Below are positions 18,812-27,473 of a stretch of 64,000 nt of DNA, in pieces. Position 1 is the stretch's first letter. Each line of letters begins with the position of its first letter. The notes under the pieces are model-generated. The model did no database searches and was not told where the DNA came from. It worked only from the letters and a program-made list of their open reading frames with translations. The DNA lies in NCBI RefSeq assembly GCF_026015985.1, contig NZ_CP110389.1, positions 1,706,001 through 1,770,000 on the forward strand, written 5' to 3'. The position numbers and the translations under genes are program-made. This stretch comes from Rhodopseudomonas sp. P2A-2r. GTDB lineage: Bacteria; Pseudomonadota; Alphaproteobacteria; Rhizobiales; Xanthobacteraceae.

Positions 18812-18866
18812 GACGAGACGACCGCCTTTATATCGCGTGCGTCGGTAGCTAACGGGAATTTGCCTG

Positions 18867-19685
18867 ATGTTTGCTCAACAGATTGCCGAAACCGAAACGG
18901 TCGGCGACGCTCTCTACAGGCAGTTGAAAAACGACATCATCTTTGCCCGGCTCGCGCCTGGCCAGAAACTGCGCCTGGACTCGGTGGGGCAGACCTATGG
19001 CGTCAGCGCCAGCACGCTGCGCGAGATCCTCAATCGCCTGTGTTCAGACGGTTTTGTCGCTGCGGAAGGGCAACGCGGCTTTGAAGTCGCGTCAGTTTCT
19101 TCGACCGGCTTTCGTGAGGTCGCAGCGATGCGGCTGCTGCTCGAATGCGCGGCTCTGGAGGCGTCGTTTGCAGCCGGAGACCTCGAATGGGAAGGCGGCG
19201 TTGTTGCGGCGCACCACAAGCTTGCGCGTCTCGAAGACGAAGTCGCCGCGGGCGATCGTACGGCCGCCGAGCGCTGGAAAAACTACGATCGCGAATTTCA
19301 TCAATCGCTTGTTTCCGCCTGCGGATCGGAGGTGCTGCTGGAGACCCACGCGTCCATTTACGACAAGTACCTCCGCTACCAGATGGTGTTTGAGATCTAC
19401 CGTGGCGGCATTGCGGCGCGTGAGCATCGGACGCTGCTCGATTGCGCCCTGAAACGCGACGTCGGGCGGGCGAAGTCCGTGCTCGTTCAGCATGTCGAAG
19501 GCTGTGTTGAAGCCGCCGTAGCGCGAGGTGATCTGCCCGGCGTCGGCATGTCGCTGCCTGCAGGGCGGCCGTTGTCAAGCCGGAGCAGGGCGGTGAAACC
19601 GGAACGCAATGTTCCGAAATCGGCGGAGGCCCAGCGCGTGTCCCGCAACCGATCAGCCGTCCCGCGAAGAAGGCCAGCCAAATGA
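18867..19685 (+). CDS. GntR family regulator (FadR/FCD type), copy 1
   Basis: A 272-residue protein. The N-terminal winged helix (about 12-78) includes LYRQLKNDIIFARLAPGQKL and ASTLREILNRL, the usual GntR signature. The FCD domain (about 85-220) has the ligand-metal residues of the family: REVAAMRLLLEC, NYDREFHQSLVSACGS and EHRTLLDCALKRD. A basic unstructured tail (about 225-272) is unusual. FCD regulators bind small carboxylates, which fits the downstream TRAP transporter. The last four bases overlap the start of a paralogous regulator (ATGA), so both are made from one message. Confidence 0.88.
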   Translation: MFAQQIAETETVGDALYRQLKNDIIFARLAPGQKLRLDSVGQTYGVSASTLREILNRLCSDGFVAAEGQRGFEVASVSSTGFREVAAMRLLLECAALEASFAAGDLEWEGGVVAAHHKLARLEDEVAAGDRTAAERWKNYDREFHQSLVSACGSEVLLETHASIYDKYLRYQMVFEIYRGGIAAREHRTLLDCALKRDVGRAKSVLVQHVEGCVEAAVARGDLPGVGMSLPAGRPLSSRSRAVKPERNVPKSAEAQRVSRNRSAVPRRRPAK

Positions 19686-20349
19686 CCGCTTCCTCCGCAA
19701 TCGCAACAGCCGGCGAGGTCGCCTACAAGCGCATCCGCGGTGACATTCTGTTCGGCAAGCTAGCCCCTGGCCGGAAGCTCAAGCTGGATTTGCTGCGCGC
19801 GGAATACCAAACCAGCGTCAGCACGCTTCGGGAAATTCTGAGCAGGCTTTCATCCGAAAAGCTGGTTGTTGCCGAAGGCCAGCGGGGTTCGAAGTCGCGC
19901 CGATTTCGGCGCAGAACCTGAAGGAGGTCGCAGCGCTGCGGCAGCTTCTCGAGAAGCACGCCCTCGAACAGTCGTTCGCCCAGGGCGATATCGATTGGGA
20001 GGCGCGCGTCGTTGCGGCTCACCACAAGCTAGCGATGATGGAGGACCGGATGCAATCCGGCGAACTCGGCGTGACCGAGATCTGGAAGCAATATGACTGG
20101 CAATTTCACCAGGCGCTGGTTTCGGCGTGTGGCTCTGGCCTGTTGATGCAAACTCACGCTGCCGTCTTTGAGAAGTACTTGCGCTACCAGATGATCTCGC
20201 TCGGCTTTCGCGGGGACGTTGCCGTCGACGAGCATCGCCGCCTGCTCGACTGCGCGTTGCAGCGGGATGCCAGATCCGCCCAGGCGATTCTCGATACCCA
20301 TGTCGAGGGCGGTCTCCGGCATGCTCTGGCCGCCAATGAGCTTCCTTAG
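19682..20349 (+). pseudogene. GntR family regulator (FCD type), copy 2, frameshifted as sequenced
   Basis: A paralogue of copy 1. The N-terminal winged helix (GEVAYKRIRGDILFGKLAPG, VSTLREILSRL) is in one frame; the FCD part (KEVAALRQLLEKHALEQ, WQFHQALVSACGS, EHRRLLDCALQRD) in another. One extra base in GGGGTT at 19884-19889 joins them as QRGFEVAPIS, matching copy 1 (QRGFEVASVS), for 222 residues. It lacks the basic tail of copy 1. Two FCD regulators in tandem suggest a heterodimer or two related effectors. The break may be an artefact. Confidence 0.8.
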
Positions 20350-20466
20350 CCTGTCATATGTTTTAAGAATTATCTTATATTTTTCAATTAATCGTTGCAT
20401 CCGGATTTTGTTTGGGCATTATTCATCCCAATGGCCGCAAGGGCCGATCAATTGGGGAGGATAACG

Positions 20467-21452
20467 ATGGCTCGGGAGATGACGCGGCGACGCGCACTTG
20501 TGACAGGCGCATCCGCCTTGCTCTTGGCGTCGTCAGGCGCGAGGCGCAGTCCAAAAAGAAGCTGCGGTTCAGTTCCGCTTTCACCGAACAGGACTTGCGC
20601 GGCGCAGCCTACAAGGCTTTTGGCGCCGCCATTAAAGACGATTTCGACTTTGAACCATTCTGGGGCAATACGCTGTTCAAGCAGGGCACCGAACTTGTCG
20701 CTATGCAGCGTGGCAATCTCGAAATGTGCAACCTCGCGCCGGCGGACATTTCAAAGCAGATCCCGGCCTGGTCGCTGATGACATCGGCCTATCTGTTCCG
20801 CGACGCCGACCATGTCAAAAAGACTTTCAAGAGCGATGTCGGCAAGGAATTCATCAAGCTGGCACGCGACCAACTTGGCATCGAAGTTCTGATGCCGGTG
20901 TATTTTGGCGCGCGACACGTCAATCTGAAGCCCGACAAGGTGATCAAAGGGCCGTCCGACCTTTCGGGAATCAAGCTGCGGATGCCGCCCGGCGAGTTCT
21001 GGCAGTTTCTTGGCGAATCGATTGGCGCCAGCCCGACCCCAGTCGCCTATGCCGAGGTGTATACCTCGTTGCAGACCGGCACGATCGACGGCCAGGACAA
21101 CCCGCTGGTGGCCAGCAAGCTGATGAAGTTCGACGAAGTCACCTCGCAGTTCGTGCTGACCGGGCATGTGATGGGCTACGACGTCATGTGCATCTCGACC
21201 AAGGTCTGGGATGCCATGCCGGCCGATCAGCAGGCCAAGTTCCGCGCCGCCGCCGAGAAGGCGATCGACGACTGCACGGCCAAGACGATTGCCCAGGAAA
21301 CGGCAGCAGTCGAGGCCTTCAAGGCGGAAGGCAAGAAGGTCTATGTGCCGGACCTCAACGCATTCCGTGCCTTTGCGCAAAAGAAGTATCTCGACAAGTA
21401 CGGCAACGATTGGCCGAAGGGCGCGCTCGAGAAGATCAACGCCATCGCGTAA
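20467..21452 (+). pseudogene. dctP: TRAP transporter substrate-binding protein, frameshifted in signal region as sequenced
   Basis: The mature domain is complete: DctP-type periplasmic solute receptor with KKLRFSSAFTEQD at the start, LSGIKLRMPPGEFWQFLGESIG, and the arginine/tunnel region TSLQTGTIDGQDNPLV. GGGGAGG precedes the ATG at 20467, which opens a signal peptide MTRRRALVTGASALLLASSGA of twin-arginine character. The frame breaks right after it. One extra base near 20543-20544 joins the signal to AQSKKKLRF, giving about 328 residues. TRAP receptors bind organic acids. First gene of dctPQM. Confidence 0.82.
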
Positions 21453-21537
21453 CCGACGGGCGGGGCTGGCCCTTGAGGTTACTTTGGGGCCAGCCGGGAC
21501 GGCGACTATATTTCATAAGTGTGAGCAGGGTTGGCGC

Positions 21538-22053
21538 GTGGACCAGGGCAATTTGATAAGAACGCTGCACTGGTTGCGCGGCCGTGCAGAGAATGTCGCG
21601 GTGCTGCTTCTGTTCCTGATGTTCGTCAGCTTCCTGGTCCAGATTTTTTCCCGATACATCCTGAATGCGCCGGTGGGCTGGACAGATGAAGTCAGCATTC
21701 TGTGCTGGATCTGGACCGTGCTGTGGGGCGCGGCGTTCCTGATTTCCGAAAAGGAAGAAGTTCGCTTCGATATTTTCTACAGCGCAGTCTCGGAGAAGGT
21801 GCGCCGCATCTTCACCATCGTGTCCGGCCTGATCCTCATCGCGCTCTATGGCATCTCACTTCCTGCGGCCTACAAATACGTGGCCTTCATGAAGGTGGAG
21901 CGGTCGGCCTACCTGAAGATTCCGATGAACTATCTGTATGCGATCTACGTGATTTTCGCGGTCGCCTGCCTGTGCCGCTATGTCTGGCTGGTCTGGAATG
22001 CAATTCGTGGCGGCCCGTCGCCTTCGACCGATCCTGCCCAATTGAGCGATTGA
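21538..22053 (+). CDS. dctQ: TRAP transporter small permease
   Basis: A 171-residue membrane protein with four hydrophobic helices (NVAVLLLFLMFVSFLVQIF, WTVLWGAAFLIS, IFTIVSGLILIALYGISL, LYAIYVIFAVACLCRYVWL). The pattern PVGWTDEVSILCWIWTVLWG with acidic residues between helices 1 and 2 is typical of DctQ. The GTG at 21538 is chosen because AGCAGGG lies upstream and the reading frame above it has no membrane features. It sits 85 bases after dctP and five bases before dctM. With DctM it forms the Na+-coupled import complex. Confidence 0.82.
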   Translation: MDQGNLIRTLHWLRGRAENVAVLLLFLMFVSFLVQIFSRYILNAPVGWTDEVSILCWIWTVLWGAAFLISEKEEVRFDIFYSAVSEKVRRIFTIVSGLILIALYGISLPAAYKYVAFMKVERSAYLKIPMNYLYAIYVIFAVACLCRYVWLVWNAIRGGPSPSTDPAQLSD

Positions 22054-22057
22054 TCTG

Positions 22058-23352
22058 ATGACGACTCCGTTTTCCATGTGCGTTTTGATGATCGTCGGCC
22101 TCGGCGTGCTTGGCCTGCCGATCGGTCACTCCATGATCGTCGCCTCGGTCTTTTATCTGCTGCTGGCCGGCCTCGATCTCGGCACCGCCGCCGAACAGAT
22201 CCTCAACGGCTTGTTCAACAGCTACGTGCTGCTGGCGGTGCCGCTGTTCATCCTCGCTGCCGACCTGATGAATGTCGGCACGCTCACCGATCGCCTGCTG
22301 CAGTTCTGTCTCGTGCTGGTCGGCCGGTTTCGCGGCGGCCTTGGACACGTCAATGTCGTGTCGAACGTGATTTTCGCCGGCATGTCCGGATCGGCTATCG
22401 CCGATGCCGTCGGGATCGGCCGCATCATCATCGGCATGATGACCAAAGGGGGCAAGTACCCGATCGCCTACGCCGGCGCCATCACTGCCTCCGCGGCGAT
22501 TATTGGCCCGATCATTCCGCCGTCGATTCCGATGGTGCTGTATGCCTTAGTGTCGGACGCCTCGATCGGCTTCCTGTTTCTGGGCGGCGTTGTCCCCGGG
22601 CTGCTGCTCGGCCTGGCTTTCATGATCATGAATACTATGATTTCGTATCGCCGCGATTTCCCGGTCGAGCCGCCGGTGCCGATGCGGGAGATCCCGCGCA
22701 TCACCGTCAAGGCGTTTCCCGCCCTGATGCTGCCGGTGATCCTGCTGTTCGGAATCTATGGCGGCGTCATGACACCCACAGAGGGGCGGCCGCGGCTGCG
22801 CTCTACGCCTTGCTGGTGTCGAGCCTTTTGTATCGCTCGCTGTCGCTGCGGCAGCTTTATGACGCGATCCTGTCGAGTTCCAAGGCCACGACGTCGGTCG
22901 GCATCCTGATCGCCGGTGCGCTGGTCTTCAACTACGTGGTCACGATCGAGAACATCCCGAATTCGCTTCAGGTGTTCATGAGCGGCTTCCATCTCAGCCC
23001 CATGGGCTTCCTGCTGCTCGTCAACATCGTGCTGCTGATCCTCGGCTGTCTGCTCGAAGGCAGCACCATCCTGTTGGTGATCGTGCCGATCTTCATCCCG
23101 ACCGCCAAGGCGCTCGGCGTCGACCTTGTTCAGTTCGGCGTGGTCGTTGTGGTCAACATCATGATAGGACTGCTGACGCCGCCTTACGGTCTGCTGCTGT
23201 TCATCATCGCCAACATGACCAAACAACCGTTGGGCGCCATCGTACGTGAAGCGATCCCGTTCATCCTGGCGGCCCTGGCGGTGCTGATGCTGATCACTTT
23301 CGTCCCTGAGACGGTCCTGTGGCTGCCCAGGCAGCTTGGCTACAAGGGGTGA
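22058..23352 (+). pseudogene. dctM: TRAP transporter large permease, frameshifted as sequenced
   Basis: A multi-helix DctM protein. The first frame has GLPIGHSMIVASVFYLLLAG, NVIFAGMSGSAIADAVGIG and SAAIIGPIIPPSIPMVLYA, all family landmarks, and loses frame at GGVMTPTEG. The second frame continues with AAAAALYALLVSSLLYRSL through LLTPPYGLLLFIIAN to the stop at 23352. One G added to the G4 run at 22783-22786 restores TPTE(G/A)AAAAALYA, giving 431 residues, the normal length. It moves the solute through the inner membrane using a sodium gradient. Confidence 0.85.
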
Positions 23353-23384
23353 CCATTGTACGAAATCTTCGCGAGGGTGCTGCC

Positions 23385-23825
23385 ATGACCAAGCCGATCT
23401 ATGTCCTCAACGGGCCAAATCTCAATCGTCTCGGCAAGCGCGAACCGGCAATCTACGGCACCACGACTCTGGTTGAAGTCGAGGAGATGTGTCGCCAGGC
23501 CGTGCCCGGCCAGCCCGTCGCATTTCGTCAATCGAATAGGGAGTTCGAACTGATCGATTGGATTCACGAGGCCATCGACGACGAGGCGGCCGGGATCGTC
23601 ATCAATCCGGCTGCCTTCACCTTCACGTCGATGGCGATCATGGACGCGCTGAAAATGTTTCCCGGCCCGATTATCGAGCTTCACATTTCGAATATTCACA
23701 GGCGCGAACCGATATATCACAAGTCTCTCATGTCGTCGGTCGTCACCGCGGTCGTAGCGGGTCTGGGGACCAAGGGCTATGTCGCCGCCGTGCGGGCGAT
23801 CGCGGAGATGGGGCAGGAGGCCTAG
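23385..23825 (+). CDS. aroQ: Type II 3-dehydroquinate dehydratase-like protein
   Basis: A 146-residue flavodoxin-fold protein of the AroQ family. The start LNGPNLNRLGKREPAIYG keeps the lid Arg and Tyr. INPAAFTFTSMAIMDAL corresponds to the usual INPGAYTHTSVAI, so the conserved His is Phe here. ELHISNIHRREPIYHKS keeps the catalytic-site His and Arg (usual tail differs). The ATG at 23385 follows GAGGG. AroQ converts 3-dehydroquinate to 3-dehydroshikimate; in catabolic settings it serves quinate use. The lost His and the TRAP/flavoprotein context make an altered substrate likely. It lies 32 bases after dctM and 39 before the flavoprotein. Confidence 0.78.
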   Translation: MTKPIYVLNGPNLNRLGKREPAIYGTTTLVEVEEMCRQAVPGQPVAFRQSNREFELIDWIHEAIDDEAAGIVINPAAFTFTSMAIMDALKMFPGPIIELHISNIHRREPIYHKSLMSSVVTAVVAGLGTKGYVAAVRAIAEMGQEA

Positions 23826-23864
23826 CCTGGGCCGTCGTCCTTCAGGTGCTGCGCGCAGAGCTCC

Positions 23865-25577
23865 GTGATGATCAATCGTTCATGGGATTTGACGGTCGAT
23901 CTGCTGGTGGTCGGAGCCGGCGCTGCAGGAATGACCGCTGCTCTTGTCGCGAGCCTTGAAGGGCTCGACGTGCTGCTCTGCGAGAAATCGAATATGGTGG
24001 GTGGCGTCGCATCGACGTCCGCAGGCACGGTTTGGATTCCGGGCAGCCGACAGAGCGCCTGGGCCGGCGTTCCAGATTCAGTCGAGGCCGCGCGCACCTA
24101 CTTGAACTCCGTCATTCGCGGGAATGAAGGAGTAGAGTTACGGGAGGCCTTTTTGCAGAGCGGCCCGGCCGTTCTCGACTATCTCGAGGAAAATACCGAC
24201 GTCGCCTTCGCCGCGGCCACCGCCCATCCCGATTATCTCGGCAATCGTCCCGGCGCGGCCTTTGGCGGGCGTGCCCTTGGCACGTTGCCGTTTGACGGTC
24301 GTTCGCTTGGCGATGATTTCATCCGCGTACGTCCGCCGCGTTCGGAATTCATGGCATTTGGCGGGATGATGGTCGGAAAGGCGGATTTGCCGCTCCTACT
24401 CAAGCCGTTCGGCTCCATGCGGGCCTTTCTGCATGTCGCCCGCATGGTCGCGCGCTACATGAAGGATCTCATCCGCTATCGCCGCGGCACCAGGCTTATT
24501 ATGGGAAATGCGTTGGTCGCGCGGCTGCTGATGAGCCTGAAACGTTTGGATGTACCTATACGTTATGACGCGCCGATGCGCGAACTCATCGCGGTCGACG
24601 GGGCGGTTGTGGGTGCCGTCATCGCCGATGCGAAGGGAGACATTCGCGTTCGTGCAAGGCGAGGCGTGGTTCTGGCAACAGGCGGAATAGGCTGGAGCCG
24701 TCATTTGCGCGAAGAGATGTTTCCCAATCCGGTGCCTGCGTTGTCGCTTGCTTCGCCGGAGATCGCGGGAGACGGCATCGATGCCGCCTGCGGGATTGGG
24801 GCGATACTCGATGACGCAACGGAAAGCGCCGGCCTCTGGATGCCTTGCTCTGTCCTGACAAAGCCGGATGGCACCACATCTGTCTATCCGCACATTGTGC
24901 TCGATCGCGCAAAGCCCGGATTGATAGCCGTTAACAGCGCGGGCAGGCGCTTCGTGAACGAGGCCAATTCCTATCATGACTTCTGCGTGGGCATGCTCAA
25001 GTCAAATGAGACGGTTCCTTCGGTCCCGTCTTTCCTGGTGTGCGACCGACGGTTCATTCACGACTACGGCATTGGCCTGGTTTTGCCGGGAACGACGAAG
25101 CTGAAACGCTTCATCGAGGCCGGGTATCTCATCGAAGCCGAGACTATTGCTGCGTTGGCAATACAGCTGAAGATTGACCCTGGCGAACTCGGGCAATCCG
25201 TCGGGCGGTACAACCGCCACGCCGCCGCCGGCGTCGACGAAGATTTCGGGCGAGGATCGACGGACCTAAACAGGATCAACGGAGATCCGGCAAACGGGCC
25301 AAATCCGTGCCTGCGAGAGATAGGCCCGGGGCCGTTCTACGCGGTTGCTGTCTACCCCGCAGATCTTGCAAGCAGTGCAGGGATCGCAACGGACGAGAAT
25401 GGTCGCGTGATCGCGCAGAGTGGCGGCCCGGTGCCTGGCCTGTATGCATGTGGCAACGACTCGGTCTCTGTCTTTCGTGGCACATATCCAGGCCCTGGGG
25501 CTACGCTCGGGCCTGCGCTGGTCTTTGGCTGGCGAGTGGCCATGCATGCCGCGAGACACGAATACGGAAGCGGATGA
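23865..25577 (+). CDS. FAD-dependent oxidoreductase (fumarate reductase / 3-ketosteroid dehydrogenase-like)
   Basis: A 570-residue soluble flavoprotein. The N-terminal FAD motif is LLVVGAGAAGMTAALVAS with EKSNMVGGVASTSAGTVWIPG; the second FAD region is GVVLATGGIGWSRH, and the C-terminal one is GLYACGND with GTYPGPGATLGPALVFG. This arrangement is found in 3-ketosteroid-1-dehydrogenase and flavocytochrome fumarate reductase relatives, which move hydride on or off a CH-CH bond. No heme or Fe-S motif and no signal peptide are present. Last gene of the dctPQM-aroQ unit, so it likely acts on the imported compound or its dehydration product. Substrate unknown. Confidence 0.8.
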   Translation: MMINRSWDLTVDLLVVGAGAAGMTAALVASLEGLDVLLCEKSNMVGGVASTSAGTVWIPGSRQSAWAGVPDSVEAARTYLNSVIRGNEGVELREAFLQSGPAVLDYLEENTDVAFAAATAHPDYLGNRPGAAFGGRALGTLPFDGRSLGDDFIRVRPPRSEFMAFGGMMVGKADLPLLLKPFGSMRAFLHVARMVARYMKDLIRYRRGTRLIMGNALVARLLMSLKRLDVPIRYDAPMRELIAVDGAVVGAVIADAKGDIRVRARRGVVLATGGIGWSRHLREEMFPNPVPALSLASPEIAGDGIDAACGIGAILDDATESAGLWMPCSVLTKPDGTTSVYPHIVLDRAKPGLIAVNSAGRRFVNEANSYHDFCVGMLKSNETVPSVPSFLVCDRRFIHDYGIGLVLPGTTKLKRFIEAGYLIEAETIAALAIQLKIDPGELGQSVGRYNRHAAAGVDEDFGRGSTDLNRINGDPANGPNPCLREIGPGPFYAVAVYPADLASSAGIATDENGRVIAQSGGPVPGLYACGNDSVSVFRGTYPGPGATLGPALVFGWRVAMHAARHEYGSG

Positions 25578-25706
25578 GATGGCTTTCAATCTGATGCGAG
25601 CTGAAAGCCTCATTGCCTGCCCGTGCAGCATCTCTGCGTTCGCTTCTGACGCGGAGCGGATTTTGCTTTGCCGCGCCAGTTCGAACGCCCGGCGGCGCGC
25701 TCGAGT

Positions 25707-25730
25707 CTCTCCCTTGAAAAGGGAGGGTGA
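25707..25730. terminator. Hairpin between convergent flavoprotein and anti-sigma genes
   Basis: TCTCCCTT, loop GAAA, AGGGAGG; short stem without a long T-run, placed at the convergent gap. A weak terminator or REP remnant. Confidence 0.4.
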
Positions 25731-25751
25731 AGAAAGCAAGCGCTGTTCGCC

Positions 25752-26521
25752 CTATCCCCCGCTCTTCTCGGTCTGGTCATAGACCAGCCGCGCCACCTGG
25801 TTCAGTCGGTCCTTGTCGGTTGGGCCGCTGACTACGTAGCCGACTCCCTTTTCCGCCCAGAACAATGCACCGTCCTTGTCCTGCGCGGCGTAGCGCATCT
25901 GCGTGGCGTCGGTGGTGGCGCGCGAGGTGTACAGAGTGTAGCGCTCGCCGCTCTGGCTCTCATACATGAAGAAGGCCGCCGGGGCTTCCGGGCCGGGCAG
26001 CAACCGGCCGCCCACCAGCTTCAGCCCGCTGCCTTCGAGCTCCGGCGCCTTGATCTCATAGCCGACGCGCTTCGACAGCCACTGTTGCAGATGCGCGCGT
26101 TCGGAGCCTGCGACCTCGACGGGATGGCGAACCTCGACCACGTAGAGGCGATGGGCGTCCAGCGCATCGACGGTGAAATGCCGGAACGCCGAGGGCGAAG
26201 CGGTGGCGCCGCGCGCTAGCCAGCCGGTGCTGCCGCCCGCGACGAAGGCCACCAGCGTGGCGGCGATGGCGCCGTAGACCCAGCGGCGCGGTTGCTGCAC
26301 CAGCCGGTCGATCTCCAGCCGCTTCGGCACGGCTTCGTCGGCGACGGAATCGTAGCGCGCATGCAGCGTCTCGGCCATCGCCCGCCATGACTGCACCCGC
26401 GCGGCCTCGTCGGGATGCGCGGCGAGCCACGCCTCGACATCGCCCCCCGCTCCGCCGGCAACTCGTTGTCGACGTAAGCGTGCAGTTCGTCTTCGGTGAC
26501 GGGCATGTTGGGTTCGGTCAT
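25752..26521 (-). pseudogene. Anti-sigma factor (membrane-anchored), frameshifted as sequenced
   Basis: The N-terminus MTEPNMPVTEDELHAYVDNEL is the sigma-binding start typical of rhizobial anti-sigma factors. The frame then breaks, and EAWLAAHPDEAARVQSW continues in another frame with one membrane helix (YGAIAATLVAFVAGGSTGWLA, about residues 95-115) and an outside domain of about 140 residues ending VYDQTEKSGG. One C added to the C6 run at 26443-26448 (plus strand) restores AERGGDVEAW, total 256 residues. No zinc-binding Cys is present. It should hold the ECF sigma factor encoded upstream inactive until an envelope signal releases it. Confidence 0.78.
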
Positions 26522-26565
26522 CGGCGTGGTCTCGTGTGCAAAATGATAGTGGCACGGCTTCTTTT

Positions 26566-26750
26566 TCCCCTCTCCCCGGGCGCAGCGAAGCTGCGTCTGG
26601 CGGAGAGGGTGGCCGCGCGCAGCGCGGACGGGAGAGGGGGCAAGCCCAGCGCTCTGTCGCTCCCCCTCTCCCGGCTCGAATGCGCTTCGCGCCTTCGATC
26701 CACCCTCTCCCGCCCAACGCGGCTTGGCCGCGTTCGGAGGAGCAAAGCAG
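26566..26750. repeat. Dispersed CCCTCTCCC palindromic element, family B, copy 1
   Basis: The 250-base gap between sigma and anti-sigma genes is filled by alternating CCCTCTCC and GGAGAGGG blocks separated by GCAGCGAAGCTGC-type and [17 protein letters not shown] hairpins. Similar elements are at 29062-29241, 34570-34812 and 59584-59635. No coding sequence is seen. Confidence 0.75.
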
Positions 26751-26773
26751 GACGTGTTGCATGACCATCCCCA

Positions 26774-27262
26774 TCACTTCACACTCCGCAGCGCAGGGCG
26801 GGCGCCTTCGAGATAGGCTTTCACATGGGCGCGGGCGCGGGCGAGGCGGCTCATGACGGTGCCGATCGGCACGCCCTGGATGTCGGCGACCTCGCGGTAG
26901 CTCAGCCCTTCCAGCATCACCAGCAACAGCACCGAGCGCTGGTCCTCGACCAGCGACGCCAGCGCGCGGGCGATGTCGCGGCCCTCGGCCTCCGTGCCGG
27001 ACGCGTCGGCATTGTTGTCATACAGCTCGGTCATCACAGGCCGCCGCGCCAGCGAGCGGCGCCGGTTGCGGTTGAGATTGGTCAGGATGGTGTAGAGCCA
27101 GCTCCTGAGGTCGCCGCCGATGAACAGTCTTTCCGAGCGCAGCGCCCGCACCAGGGTGTCCTGCACCAGGTCGTCGGCGATGTCGGCATCGCGCGCCAGC
27201 GCTCGCGCATAGCGGCGCAGGGCCGGGATCATGCTTTCCACGCTCTCGCGAAACGCGCTCAT
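26774..27262 (-). CDS. ECF RNA polymerase sigma factor
   Basis: A 162-residue group 4 sigma factor. Region 2 (about 8-75) includes LRRYARALARDADIADDLVQ and RSWLYTILTN; region 4 (about 105-155) has LSYREVADIQGVPIGTVMSRLARAR, the DNA-binding helix-turn-helix. The start at 27262 is chosen because MSAFRESVESMIPALRRYA is the natural family start; the frame is open to 27562 but overlaps the divergent fabI. Paired with the anti-sigma factor 250 bases downstream on the same strand, from which it is separated by a repeat. The pair resembles stress-response ECF systems of Bradyrhizobium; regulon unknown. Confidence 0.86.
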   Translation of the reverse strand: MSAFRESVESMIPALRRYARALARDADIADDLVQDTLVRALRSERLFIGGDLRSWLYTILTNLNRNRRRSLARRPVMTELYDNNADASGTEAEGRDIARALASLVEDQRSVLLLVMLEGLSYREVADIQGVPIGTVMSRLARARAHVKAYLEGARPALRSVK

Positions 27263-27473
27263 GGCTGTGATGTCATGGGCAGACGGGCCAAGGGGTGATC
27301 CTGCAGCGGCGGTCCGGAAATGGCGCTCATGCCAGTCATAACACCTTGGCCGCTCATCTATTCCGGCATTGACGCGGAACGGTAAACGGGGGCTGCCCGG
27401 CGCATTTGGGCTGTACCGGGCAGGGCCGCTGGTGTACCCCGAAAGGCTGAATTTCAAGCGGACAGGACACCAC

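Noticed and set aside
22078..22780. Arg/His-rich upstream part of the frame that continues dctM
   Set aside because: Shadow of dctM; only the part after the break at 22783 is real coding sequence.
26536..26856. ORFs inside the family B repeat
   Set aside because: They only reflect palindromic repeat composition.
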